Positions 8,558 to 15,990 of a stretch of DNA of 64,000 nucleotides are shown here, piece after piece (position 1 is the first letter of the stretch; each line of letters starts with the position of its first letter). Source of the stretch: Deltaproteobacteria bacterium (GTDB lineage Bacteria; Desulfobacterota; Desulfobacteria; Desulfobacterales; Desulfatirhabdiaceae); NCBI GenBank assembly GCA_016219185.1, contig JACRBZ010000110.1, forward strand, positions 30,401 to 94,400. The letters are read 5' to 3'. The notes beneath the pieces were generated by a model. It was not told the origin of the DNA and did not search any database. It worked only from the letters and a program-made list of their open reading frames with translations. The position numbers and the translations under genes were made by a program.

Positions 8558-9031
8558 TTAAGCCTCCAATAATTCGTCAGGCGAGCAGATTTCAGGGCAA
8601 AGATATCCTTCATTTTCAATGATTCGTCTTATTGCCCTACGGGTGAAAGGGTTGTTCAGATGAGCAAAATTCCATGTGACAACCACATCGATACTGTTCA
8701 CCGCCGCTATTGCAATATGAAGGGCATCTTCCGGATAATTAGCCGGTATGCCCCTCCCCGTAATGATATTTTCAGCAAGAGATCTAACCTCTTCATCAAT
8801 ATCGAGCATTGGAAAAGGTTTAATGGCTGCCAGCCGAATCTTGGCTTGGTCTGAATCGCCTTTGCTGGCCTCTTCATATACGAGTGCCGAGATGTAGGTC
8901 TCATACTTGGTTGATAGTTCTGGCCAAAGATCCCGAGTGGCCTCCTGATGGCCGGCGATCATTAAATCACGGCTTGGCCGAGCAGTGTAATAGCTCACTA
9001 TAGTCGTTTCGATATATATTCGTTTCTTCAT
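8558..9031 (-). CDS. PIN-domain putative ribonuclease (VapC-like toxin)
   Basis: The 157-residue protein starts MKKRIYIETTIVSYY, giving the first acidic residue of the PIN active site. It continues with a conserved Glu (YEEASKGD, about residue 93) and the acidic pair near PEDALHIAIAAV and VVVTWNFAHL (about 120-143), matching the type II toxin PIN fold. Such enzymes cut RNA with Mg2+ at a cluster of acidic residues. It is followed 3 bases later by a small putative antitoxin. The pair sits inside the segment bounded by direct repeats. Confidence 0.8.
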   Translation of the reverse strand: MKKRIYIETTIVSYYTARPSRDLMIAGHQEATRDLWPELSTKYETYISALVYEEASKGDSDQAKIRLAAIKPFPMLDIDEEVRSLAENIITGRGIPANYPEDALHIAIAAVNSIDVVVTWNFAHLNNPFTRRAIRRIIENEGYLCPEICSPDELLEA

Positions 9032-9150
9032 TTTTTGGCTATACCATTTGCAGCGCTGTTTTCAATTTGAGCCAACAATAATTAGGCTGATCCGCAGAAG
9101 ATTTCCTATGCCCCGGTTTACCCTAAGCTCCTCCTTAATCCGATCCTACC

Positions 9151-9381
9151 TCACGCAGTTTCATGGGCTATGTCCTTGAAAGTGGTCTCGGCCCACTCCA
9201 TGGCTTCTTTCTCTCTTTTCTTGTCTTTTGCCATATCGGCATAAGCCGATTCCAGATCGGGACGGACAATATGCGGGCGGACCAACTCCTGTATGAAATT
9301 GCTTATCTTGCGAGGGCCAATTGTCTTGTGCAGCCCTTCGTAGACTTCTTCATCAACGGTTATGGTCAGTTTCTTTTGCAT
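9151..9381 (-). CDS. Ribbon-helix-helix antitoxin (MazE/CopG-like), orphan
   Basis: The sequence MQKKLTITVDEEVYEGLHKT, then ISNFIQELVRPHI, fits a ribbon-helix-helix antitoxin of about 76 residues. Two adjacent ATGs are possible. The second (9381) has GAGGT five bases upstream, while the first (9384) would be only two bases from it. A 14-bp perfect palindrome lies about 20 bases upstream, a likely autoregulatory operator. No toxin follows; downstream DNA is the repeat segment. The gene seems to have landed inside copy B of the repeat. Confidence 0.75.
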   Translation of the reverse strand: MQKKLTITVDEEVYEGLHKTIGPRKISNFIQELVRPHIVRPDLESAYADMAKDKKREKEAMEWAETTFKDIAHETA

Positions 9382-9402
9382 CATGCACCTCTATATACGT
9401 GT

Positions 9403-9416
9403 ACTATACGTATAGT
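9403..9416. promoter_or_regulatory. Palindromic operator upstream of the RHH antitoxin
   Basis: ACTATACGTATAGT is a perfect 14-bp palindrome, with a related half site TATACGTGTA beside it at 9394-9403. It lies directly upstream of the antitoxin start, where ribbon-helix-helix antitoxins usually bind as paired dimers to repress their own promoter. Confidence 0.6.
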
Positions 9417-9649
9417 GAACTCGTCGAATAGCAAGATGACTCGGCAGCAGGCGTAAAGGTTACCGGAAGACGCAGGGAAATCGTCTTTACCGAGGGTTTC
9501 AGATTGGCCAGCGTGAGTCTTTCCGCCTTCTTCCAGTCAACATACTCCGTTGAATCGTGGCTTTGCCAGAAATCCCTTTCTTCGGCTTCATTCCTGAATT
9601 GGGGCGTTTTCTTTTTCATGGGTTTGGTAGAGCCTCCGTATAAATTCAT
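9404..9649 (-). pseudogene. Truncated second copy of the CopG-type antitoxin
   Basis: The first 61 or so codons match the 7439-7825 protein closely (FWQSHDSTEYVDWKKAE is identical). Homology ends at about 9463, and the frame runs out through unrelated codons across the promoter of the neighbouring antitoxin gene. The helix-turn that completes the ribbon-helix-helix fold is lost, so DNA binding is unlikely. It is part of repeat copy B. Confidence 0.75.
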
Positions 9650-9941
9650 GGTAACTTTATATTACCTTATGTCAATGATAAAGTTGTTTTTGCGACCGAC
9701 AGTGTGGCTGAAACCACTGCGGAATGGGGCCAACCAACAGCCTCTCACAAATGGAATGCACGATCCGGATAATTCTGCTATCATCTCTGCATAGCGGACG
9801 TCGCGTTGCGCCGTCCGCGTCGGCGGACTTATGCTGAGCAAGAGGTAGATTCAACGATGATTTGGCTCTTGGATCATTGAATAGTATTTTCAGGCAAGCT
9901 CAACTGCAAAAGCCGAAAAAGAAATGAGTTTGGAGCAATCT

Positions 9942-10154
9942 ATGTATAGGTTTCTCATCGTTATTGAAAAAGCAGAAGGCAACTACTCAGCTTACTCTCC
10001 CGACTTACCAGGCTGTGTGGCAACAGGCAAAACTCGCCAGCAAGTGACACGAAACATGCACCAAGCGATTGAATTGCATGTGCATGGCCTGCTGGAAGAT
10101 AGACTGCCAGTCCCAAAATCTCATGCCTTTGCGGAATATGTTGCCGTCATGTAG
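9942..10154 (+). CDS. HicB-family antitoxin-like protein
   Basis: The 70-residue protein has the HicB partial RNase H-like fold: YRFLIVIEKAEGNYSAYSPD, then LPGCVATGKTRQQVTRNMHQAI. GGAG six bases before the ATG at 9942 favours this start over 9924. HicB normally blocks the HicA mRNA interferase from an adjacent gene. No HicA-like frame is visible on either side, so this is a solitary HicB or a relic. It is the only plus-strand gene in this accessory stretch. Confidence 0.75.
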   Translation: MYRFLIVIEKAEGNYSAYSPDLPGCVATGKTRQQVTRNMHQAIELHVHGLLEDRLPVPKSHAFAEYVAVM

Positions 10155-10247
10155 ATATTACGCATCTGTGCAATGCGCGCTTTGAATCAAATAGATGTAA
10201 GCAGGCAGCCGGCGCGCCTGTCGTGAGAACGACTTTATTCTGAAGAT

Positions 10248-11159
10248 CTATGGACAATTGACGGCCAAATCCGTATTCCTCGGCTTGGCGCCATTTCGTT
10301 TGTATTGATGGCTTCCCGCAAATATCCGGAAAACGAAAAACATCGGAAATATGTATCCGTACATGAACAGCCGGATCAGCATCAGACGAATCCAGCCGGG
10401 TTCCACTTCCGTTCTGATTCTTTCAGGGTCCAACTTCATTTCGATTGCTTTTTCCGGACAGGCGGATGCACAGATACCGCATCCCAGACAACGCGATATA
10501 TCGAGCTGAACCCTGCCTTGAACCAACGTGATTGCCGACGCCCCGCAATGCGTCCGGCACTCGCCGCAGGCCACGCAGCGCTCTGAATCAAAATCAGGGA
10601 GATAAGGTCCGGAGTTGAAGGCTTTCAGGCCAAGCTCATATCGAAACCGGTGCTGAATGCAGCAACAGGAGCAGCACATGCAAATATTGAATTGATATGG
10701 CTGAATACATTCTTCCAGGCACATCACCAGCCCGTGGTTGTGCGCATTTCTGGCAATTTCCATGGCGTTCTCTTTGGTCAACCCTTGTTTCCCGGTTTCT
10801 TCCCGCCGCATGCGAGCCGATGTATTGATTCTGAGGCATGTGTACAAAGGCGAGTCGCACCTTTGATATTCCAGTCGGCAGTCGCAGGGATCGACAAAAA
10901 ACTGGTCCGAGGATTCAATAATTTTTTCGATCTCTTCCATGGGTAAAATAACGGCATTTGAATCGACATATCGGTTGTAAAGATTGAACACGGGTCTAAT
11001 CAGAAAAGTCCCCAGAACGGGTATTGTCGCGGTCCGGCCGAGGAACCAATAGAAGCGGATGACATCCACGCCGTTTGAAAAGCGTTTTCGAATGAAGTTC
11101 TCCCGCATTTTGCTCTTCTTTTCCAGATACTGAATCGGATTGAACGCTGTCTCCTTCAT
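10248..11159 (-). CDS. Cys-rich ferredoxin-type 4Fe-4S protein
   Basis: A 303-residue protein if started at 11159, where AAGGAGG stands nine bases away; an ATG at 11165 is only three bases from it. The C-terminal half holds two [4Fe-4S] motifs, CVACGECRTHCGA and CLGCGICASACP, followed by a hydrophobic segment (about 20 residues) that may anchor it in the membrane. The middle part has further Cys groups (DPCDCR and CMCCSCCC) with no standard spacing, so an extra cluster or metal site is possible. The role is probably electron transfer. It is followed upstream by an AraC regulator in the same orientation, then other Fe-S genes. Confidence 0.78.
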   Translation of the reverse strand: MKETAFNPIQYLEKKSKMRENFIRKRFSNGVDVIRFYWFLGRTATIPVLGTFLIRPVFNLYNRYVDSNAVILPMEEIEKIIESSDQFFVDPCDCRLEYQRCDSPLYTCLRINTSARMRREETGKQGLTKENAMEIARNAHNHGLVMCLEECIQPYQFNICMCCSCCCIQHRFRYELGLKAFNSGPYLPDFDSERCVACGECRTHCGASAITLVQGRVQLDISRCLGCGICASACPEKAIEMKLDPERIRTEVEPGWIRLMLIRLFMYGYIFPMFFVFRIFAGSHQYKRNGAKPRNTDLAVNCP

Positions 11160-11276
11160 CTTCATGAACCTCCTTGAGTTATGAGTTGGATTATCGGAAA
11201 TCAGCGCAATCTTAATTGAAAATGTCATGCAGGGTATTGGAAAAATGCGACAAAATATGACTTTTTCGGAGAGTTT

Positions 11277-12092
11277 TCATTCCCCGGCCATAAACGTTTG
11301 GCCAGAAATACGGTCCATATAGGCTGCGGGCGAATAACCGGTAAACCGGTTAAAATCCCGAATCAGGTGGGATTGATCGAAATACCCCGCATCAAGGGCG
11401 ATGGAAGCCCAATTTGATTTCGAATCCGCCAGCCGTCCCAATATGGTTCTGAACCGGTATAACCGGCAGAATTTCTTGGGAGTCAGACCGGCATGGTGAA
11501 TGAATAACCGTTCTAAATTCCGACGACTGACGCCGATTTTTCGGGCCAGACATTCCACGCCGATTCGGCCGCCTGTTTCCCTTATCTGAAAAACGGCCCG
11601 CTCCAGATAAGGATATCGGCTGGATAAACCGCCGAGGCTTTTCAGAAAATATCGATTCAGGAATTCGATACGGCTGTCTGTTTTCACATCAGTATCAATG
11701 ATGCGATCCGCAAAAATGCGGCTGCGTGATCCGCGGATATCTGCGATATCGATGCACCGGTCGGTAAGCTCGTTAGCGGGTGTCGGCTGAAAAAGGGCCG
11801 CACCTCCCGGCTTGAAACAAACGCCGAACAGATGACATCTGTCGAAGGTCCTGCCCCATTTTGCCCGTGACATGGAACCGATAAAAAAGCAGGAACCCCC
11901 CGGAAATACGGAATCGGGCAACTGACCGTCAATCACCGTGAACGTACCGCCGAGGTTGACGATCAGCTCATGTCCGCCCCCGGTCAGAAACATCCGTTCC
12001 AGGAAAGGTTGCGTCGGTGTAACCTCCAACGTCCAGTAGCATCGAATGAAGGGTGAAAGTGGCTCAGCCGGAGGATATTCCCGGTAGTTCAT
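11277..12092 (-). CDS. AraC-family transcriptional regulator
   Basis: The protein has 271 residues; AGGAG five bases before the ATG at 12092 sets the start. The N-terminal part (PPAEPLSPFIRCYWTLE, then GHELIVNLGG) matches the DUF6597 sensor-like domain common in this class. The C-terminal 100 residues form the AraC double helix-turn-helix with CLARKIGVSRRNLERLF and SIALDAGYFDQSHLIRDF. The ligand is unknown. It could control the adjacent ferredoxin gene, which starts 112 bases beyond its stop, but no binding site was identified. Confidence 0.88.
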   Translation of the reverse strand: MNYREYPPAEPLSPFIRCYWTLEVTPTQPFLERMFLTGGGHELIVNLGGTFTVIDGQLPDSVFPGGSCFFIGSMSRAKWGRTFDRCHLFGVCFKPGGAALFQPTPANELTDRCIDIADIRGSRSRIFADRIIDTDVKTDSRIEFLNRYFLKSLGGLSSRYPYLERAVFQIRETGGRIGVECLARKIGVSRRNLERLFIHHAGLTPKKFCRLYRFRTILGRLADSKSNWASIALDAGYFDQSHLIRDFNRFTGYSPAAYMDRISGQTFMAGE

Positions 12093-12136
12093 ATTGACTC
12101 CTGTCACGAAACCATCGCCGGCCCATGCCTTACGGG

Positions 12137-12228
12137 CCAGCCGGGGCGACACTGAAATCCTTGCCCATTACCTTGATGAATCAGCCTGTCATTTTCTCAT
12201 ACCGCCCGCCGGTGCGCCCTGCCGCTGC
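12137..12228 (-). pseudogene. Fragment of a DUF3786 gene
   Basis: About 92 bases match an internal part of the neighbouring DUF3786 gene (13779-13867) at roughly 85 percent, including the codons for RTGGRYE and VMGKDFSV, but the frame is shifted. It is a leftover of a duplicated DUF3786 gene just upstream of the AraC gene. Confidence 0.7.
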
Positions 12229-12282
12229 ATTTTGTTGTTCGGTTCCGAGGTTTTCCAAAGCTAATTCAACTGGATAGAAAAA

Positions 12283-12723
12283 CTACATCAGGGTCCAAGG
12301 TTTGGTGAAGTAGACTTTGCGTACTTCAGTGGCCTTATGCTCGGCCCATCTTTCCAAGCCCATTTTCTTGATCAAGCACAGATTGAACACTTTAATGTTG
12401 TGCGGCAGATCGCCAGCCTTGTCAGCATATGGATGTAGATTATCGCAGGGAAACTGATCGCAGTCGGCGCAAAATCTGAAACCCTTTCCCTGGGAACATT
12501 CATAGGCTGCACAATGATGTGCCTCACCGAGGACTTGTTTTTGAATAGGTATTTGACCGTTGTGACTGCGACAACCTTTACAAAGCATTGCTTCAACCGG
12601 AATCTTGTATTCGTCGGATATTTTCTCAACCATAGCCATTGATTCCTGGTCCTTATTGGCCAAATAAAAATGGCAATTAAAACAGTCCAAGCCGCATGGA
12701 GCGGTCATTTGAAAATAGTCCAT
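12283..12723 (-). CDS. DUF3795 Cys-rich protein
   Basis: The 146-residue protein contains TAPCGLDCFNCHFY, CKGCR, CAAYECSQGKGFRFC and CDQFPC: about ten cysteines in the DUF3795 layout, which suggests bound zinc or an Fe-S cluster. AAGGAGG nine bases upstream supports the ATG at 12723. The function of the family is unknown. It shares orientation and a Cys-rich character with the neighbouring genes, in keeping with an anaerobic lifestyle. Confidence 0.82.
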   Translation of the reverse strand: MDYFQMTAPCGLDCFNCHFYLANKDQESMAMVEKISDEYKIPVEAMLCKGCRSHNGQIPIQKQVLGEAHHCAAYECSQGKGFRFCADCDQFPCDNLHPYADKAGDLPHNIKVFNLCLIKKMGLERWAEHKATEVRKVYFTKPWTLM

Positions 12724-12803
12724 AAACAACTTCCTCCTTCGCTAAACATTTCAAGTTTCAGACTCTACTTGCATGGCCTTGATAGCAACCGAATATGTTG
12801 CTT

Positions 12804-13229
12804 CTATTCCAGATAGCCTTTTGCTCTGGAAAGTTCCGGATTGGGAAACAGTCCCATACCGGTTTTCAGGTTGCAAAAACCCAACTTGCGGTAGAAATCC
12901 TGTTTCCCGGGCGCAGAATATATGAAAATGGTTGTTCCTTTCGGCAAATTTTCCAAAAGACCATTCATAATGGATATCCCGACACCCATTTTTTGAAATT
13001 CCGGCAATACGACAATGTCATAAATAGCCGATTGATACTCTCCATCGGAAATCGCACGGCCAAAACCGACCATTCTGCTATCAACAAAAGCCGAGACCAC
13101 AGTATGACTGTTTTCCGATGCACACCGCAGCCTTATCGGGTCACGCATACCCAATGGGGCCCGTATGAATATCTCACACAGTTCTTCCCAGTCGATATGT
13201 TTGGTGCCATGCCTGATGGATATCTCCAT
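12804..13229 (-). CDS. GNAT-family N-acetyltransferase
   Basis: A 141-residue GNAT domain: the motif A region is DIVVLPEFQKMGVGISIMNGL and the motif B end is APGKQDFYRKLGFCNLKTGM. Acetyl-CoA would bind at the QKMGVG loop. I use the ATG at 13229 because the fold begins there (MEISIRHG). An upstream ATG at 13295 overlaps the DUF3786 stop as TGATG and would add 22 residues with translational coupling, so the true start is uncertain. The substrate cannot be read from the sequence. Confidence 0.82.
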   Translation of the reverse strand: MEISIRHGTKHIDWEELCEIFIRAPLGMRDPIRLRCASENSHTVVSAFVDSRMVGFGRAISDGEYQSAIYDIVVLPEFQKMGVGISIMNGLLENLPKGTTIFIYSAPGKQDFYRKLGFCNLKTGMGLFPNPELSRAKGYLE

Positions 13230-13294
13230 TTGGATTTTCCCTTTCTTATCAGTCGTGATGGATTTCCCAAAAATCTCCAATTCGTTGACAACCA

Positions 13295-14125
13295 TCAATC
13301 GTGATGATTCGATTGGGTAGCTGCAAATCCATGCCTCAGGGCCAGCCGGGTGAACATCTGAGCCAATCCGGCCCCCAGACTATAGATCGATCCGATATCG
13401 AGATTTTTATCGGCTGTCTGATCAAAAAACACATTGAGGCTGGATTGCATCCCCTCTTCCGGCAGCCAGTAACACACCATGATGGGCACCCTGGGCAGGG
13501 GCTGGAGCACGACGGAAATATCCGACTGAAACTGCGGATCCACCTGTTTTGCGCTGAAAATATGCACCATGTCGTCAAAGAGCTCGGTGTAGCTGTCCGC
13601 CACCTGTTTCATCTGTTCCTCGCATCGCTTTTGAAACAGCGGATACCGCTCCCTTCCGTCCGCAAGTTCTCGAAACGAGCGCCAGTCGCCGGTGGGATCA
13701 AGGCCCTTTCCGTACAGAATGTAATTGAGAAACGGAGCCACCACCCAGGGATTGACATGAATGTCCGTTGAAAGAACTCCAGCCGGGCTGACGCTGAAAT
13801 CCTTGCCCATCACCTTGAGGGTCAGCCGATCATTTTCATACCGCCCGCCGGTGCGCTCTGCCGCTGCCTTCAGATCGATGCCCGCAATCTGTTTTTTGAG
13901 GTGTTCCAGATAATCATCCCGGTTTTGTTCCACATCATACGGATTTTGAGAATCGTCGGAATATGCATCGATGATATGCCGGTCCAGTTTGGGACATTCC
14001 GACAGGGGGCGCTTACCGGTGAATACGGCTCCGGCAAAGGCCAAGCAGGCTTTTTCGCCGCACTTCCTGCAGTTGGATTTGTCCAGAAGCTGAAAAATGG
14101 TCATGGCGTTTTGGGGTTTTGGCAT
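13295..14125 (-). CDS. DUF3786 protein with N-terminal four-Cys Fe-S motif
   Basis: This is a 276-residue protein. The N-terminus carries Cys19, Cys22, Cys27 and Cys44 (CRKCGEKACLAFAGAV, then C after 16 residues), the CX2CX4CX16C pattern of the [4Fe-4S] domain known from the CODH/ACS gamma subunit. The rest is a DUF3786 domain (LTLKVMGKDFSVSPAG, then NPWVVAPFLNYILYG and PRVPIMVCYWLPEEG). AGGAGG nine bases upstream supports the start. Its function is unknown; it may handle a corrinoid or act in electron transfer, by analogy of the Fe-S motif only. A second DUF3786 gene lies just upstream. Confidence 0.83.
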   Translation of the reverse strand: MPKPQNAMTIFQLLDKSNCRKCGEKACLAFAGAVFTGKRPLSECPKLDRHIIDAYSDDSQNPYDVEQNRDDYLEHLKKQIAGIDLKAAAERTGGRYENDRLTLKVMGKDFSVSPAGVLSTDIHVNPWVVAPFLNYILYGKGLDPTGDWRSFRELADGRERYPLFQKRCEEQMKQVADSYTELFDDMVHIFSAKQVDPQFQSDISVVLQPLPRVPIMVCYWLPEEGMQSSLNVFFDQTADKNLDIGSIYSLGAGLAQMFTRLALRHGFAATQSNHHD

Positions 14126-14233
14126 GATCGCATACCTCCTGTTCTTTTTTCCGTGAAAATTTTATTTAAACCAAAGATGGACACAAAGACACCCGAACAA
14201 AAGAAAACCCGTCATTCCGAAGACCGGTTAATG

Positions 14234-14872
14234 TCAGGATTGGCTGAATTTCCGATCACAGGCCTTTTTCAAATTTTTGGCAAGAAGGGCGCCGGTCATG
14301 GCAAGGGATTCGGGATCCAGGTAATACTCGGCCTGTTTCTGAAAAAGGACGCTGCACCGGGCCGCAAATTCGTCATCCCGATCATTGAACAGCAACAGCA
14401 AAGAAATTCGGGGAAGCGCACCAAACTGCATCGATAGATCAAATGAACCTGCCATTGGATGATCCAGGCCACCCAATTCCTTCCCTGCCCGGGATAGTGT
14501 ATCCAGCCTGCCGGAAAACTGTTTTACGATTGCCTGCTCCGTGTCGCTTAGAAAATAGTTCAGATTGGTAAGATGGGATATTTTTCGGAAATCCTTGAAA
14601 GACACCCATTCCGTATCCTGATGTATGCGATCCGGACACAGCAGGACATACTTGGCAAGGATGACACAGGTCATGTAATCGGGTCTGCCACCGGGAGTAT
14701 CCGTAATTCCGTTTTTCGAAATCCGATAATCCCTGTTTAAAAAAGGAACAAGCAGCCGATCTTCGTCGCCTTCAATTCCGAGTGTATTCTTGATGGCGCC
14801 GAAGTTGATGCCTGCGATCCGATCACAATAATCCTTGTAATTTTTTTCAAATATTTCTGAAGTATTATTCAT
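14234..14872 (-). CDS. DUF3786 protein without the Fe-S motif
   Basis: The 212-residue protein shares the DUF3786 core with its neighbour: LVPFLNRDYRISKNGI, then DYMTCVILAKYVL and LPRISLLLLFNDRDDEF. It lacks the N-terminal four-Cys motif. GAGG six bases before the ATG supports the start. It probably arose with the adjacent DUF3786 gene by duplication. Its role is unknown. The two genes run in the same direction, 108 bases apart, and may work as a pair. Confidence 0.8.
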   Translation of the reverse strand: MNNTSEIFEKNYKDYCDRIAGINFGAIKNTLGIEGDEDRLLVPFLNRDYRISKNGITDTPGGRPDYMTCVILAKYVLLCPDRIHQDTEWVSFKDFRKISHLTNLNYFLSDTEQAIVKQFSGRLDTLSRAGKELGGLDHPMAGSFDLSMQFGALPRISLLLLFNDRDDEFAARCSVLFQKQAEYYLDPESLAMTGALLAKNLKKACDRKFSQS

Positions 14873-15052
14873 GGTTCACCTCATGGACGCGTTAATAACT
14901 CAACTCTTTTTTGTCCATCCTGTTAACCATAAAAAGCAATCCGATACATCACCCATATGGGGGATAGGCGCAGTTTTTTTACAAGGGTCAAGAAAGCAAG
15001 AGGTTGGAACCTGTTTTCATCCATGCCGATGAATATGGCAATTCATGAGCGT

Positions 15053-15922
15053 TCAGATCAGTCCATAACGAATGGCAAATACCGATGCCCGGGTCCGGTC
15101 GCCGACCCCCAGCTTGTTGAAGATGTGAATCACATGGCTTTTGACCGTATGGGGACTGATGGACAGTATTCCGGCAATCGCATTATTGGTCTCCCCTTTT
15201 GAAACCAGTCGAAGAACCTGGATTTCCCGATCCGTCAGAAACGGAAGTTCCACAATCATTTCATCGGAAGAAGAAGCGGCGCTGTTTGAAGCTGGCGCTT
15301 TCATCGCGTCCTCATTTCCAGCCGATCGGTTGATCTGGCGGGGGGTGGATGGATGTTGATCCGTATCGATCTCGATCGTCACCGTGGATATCAGCATTCC
15401 GTTCGGATCATGGATGGGATAAACGGCATGGGTCGTGATGGGTTTTCGGAAATCCGGACATCGGTTCGGGGTGGTTTTGTCCTGCCGGAGCGCTGCGGCG
15501 AAAGCCATGCAGGTCGGGTAGCCGCAGGCCCGGCAGTTGGTTCTGGGAACCAGCTTCAGCACATCGATAACCGAAACCGGACAAAATGTTTTATGGTTGG
15601 GTTCAATTTGATCCCGGTTTTCAAACACCTCATTGATGAAACCGCTCAGATTTTCAAAAAAGGCAAGAGCATCTTCCTTATTGGAAAAAGGGGCAGCCAG
15701 AACCTCCCGGGGATACAATGTGGTGTAGCGATCAAGATACAGAAACTGCATATAAACCGGTTTTTGAACGTATCTGGCACGCTGAATCGTCCGGTTGAGA
15801 TAAGGGAAGGCCGATTGAATATCCGAATCCAGTTGAAAATATGCGCCCCAGCAAAAATCCGTTTCCAATGAAAGAATGCCTGCTTTTGAAAGCGAAAACT
15901 CTTTGAACCCCTTGATGATCAT
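15053..15922 (-). CDS. LuxR-type regulator with an Fe-S binding motif domain
   Basis: The N-terminal 110 residues are a helical domain of unknown type. Cys130, Cys133, Cys138 and Cys155 (CRACGYPTCMAFAAAL, then C) form the same CX2CX4CX16C [4Fe-4S] motif seen in the nearby DUF3786 protein. The C-terminal 60 residues are a LuxR helix-turn-helix (LTDREIQVLRLVSKGETNNA, then SPHTVKSHVIHIFNKLGV). A Ser/Ala-rich linker joins them. I infer a one-component regulator whose DNA binding may respond to redox state, O2 or iron through the cluster. GGGAG eight bases upstream supports the start. It is placed between the DUF3786 genes and dsrP, which may be targets. Confidence 0.82.
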   Translation of the reverse strand: MIIKGFKEFSLSKAGILSLETDFCWGAYFQLDSDIQSAFPYLNRTIQRARYVQKPVYMQFLYLDRYTTLYPREVLAAPFSNKEDALAFFENLSGFINEVFENRDQIEPNHKTFCPVSVIDVLKLVPRTNCRACGYPTCMAFAAALRQDKTTPNRCPDFRKPITTHAVYPIHDPNGMLISTVTIEIDTDQHPSTPRQINRSAGNEDAMKAPASNSAASSSDEMIVELPFLTDREIQVLRLVSKGETNNAIAGILSISPHTVKSHVIHIFNKLGVGDRTRASVFAIRYGLI

Positions 15923-15990
15923 TCCAATCGCTCCCGGCCCGGATTATTTCAATCAAATGGAATCGATCATAAATTATCGCGTTGAACGTG

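Larger units (their letters stand above)
9100..9894. repeat. Direct repeat, copy B (interrupted)
   Basis: This is the second copy of the 7512-8077 segment. Homology breaks at about 9149 and resumes at 9463. The intervening 314 bases carry a ribbon-helix-helix antitoxin gene and its palindromic operator, replacing 77 bases of copy A that encode the antitoxin C-terminus. Sequence divergence of roughly 5-10 percent by eye indicates the duplication is not very recent. Confidence 0.82.

Noticed and set aside
10210..10240. Short resemblance of 10216-10237 to the cold-shock pseudogene at 4716-4736
   Set aside because: About 19 of 21 bases match, but the flanks do not continue the homology, so it is too short to call a second relic.
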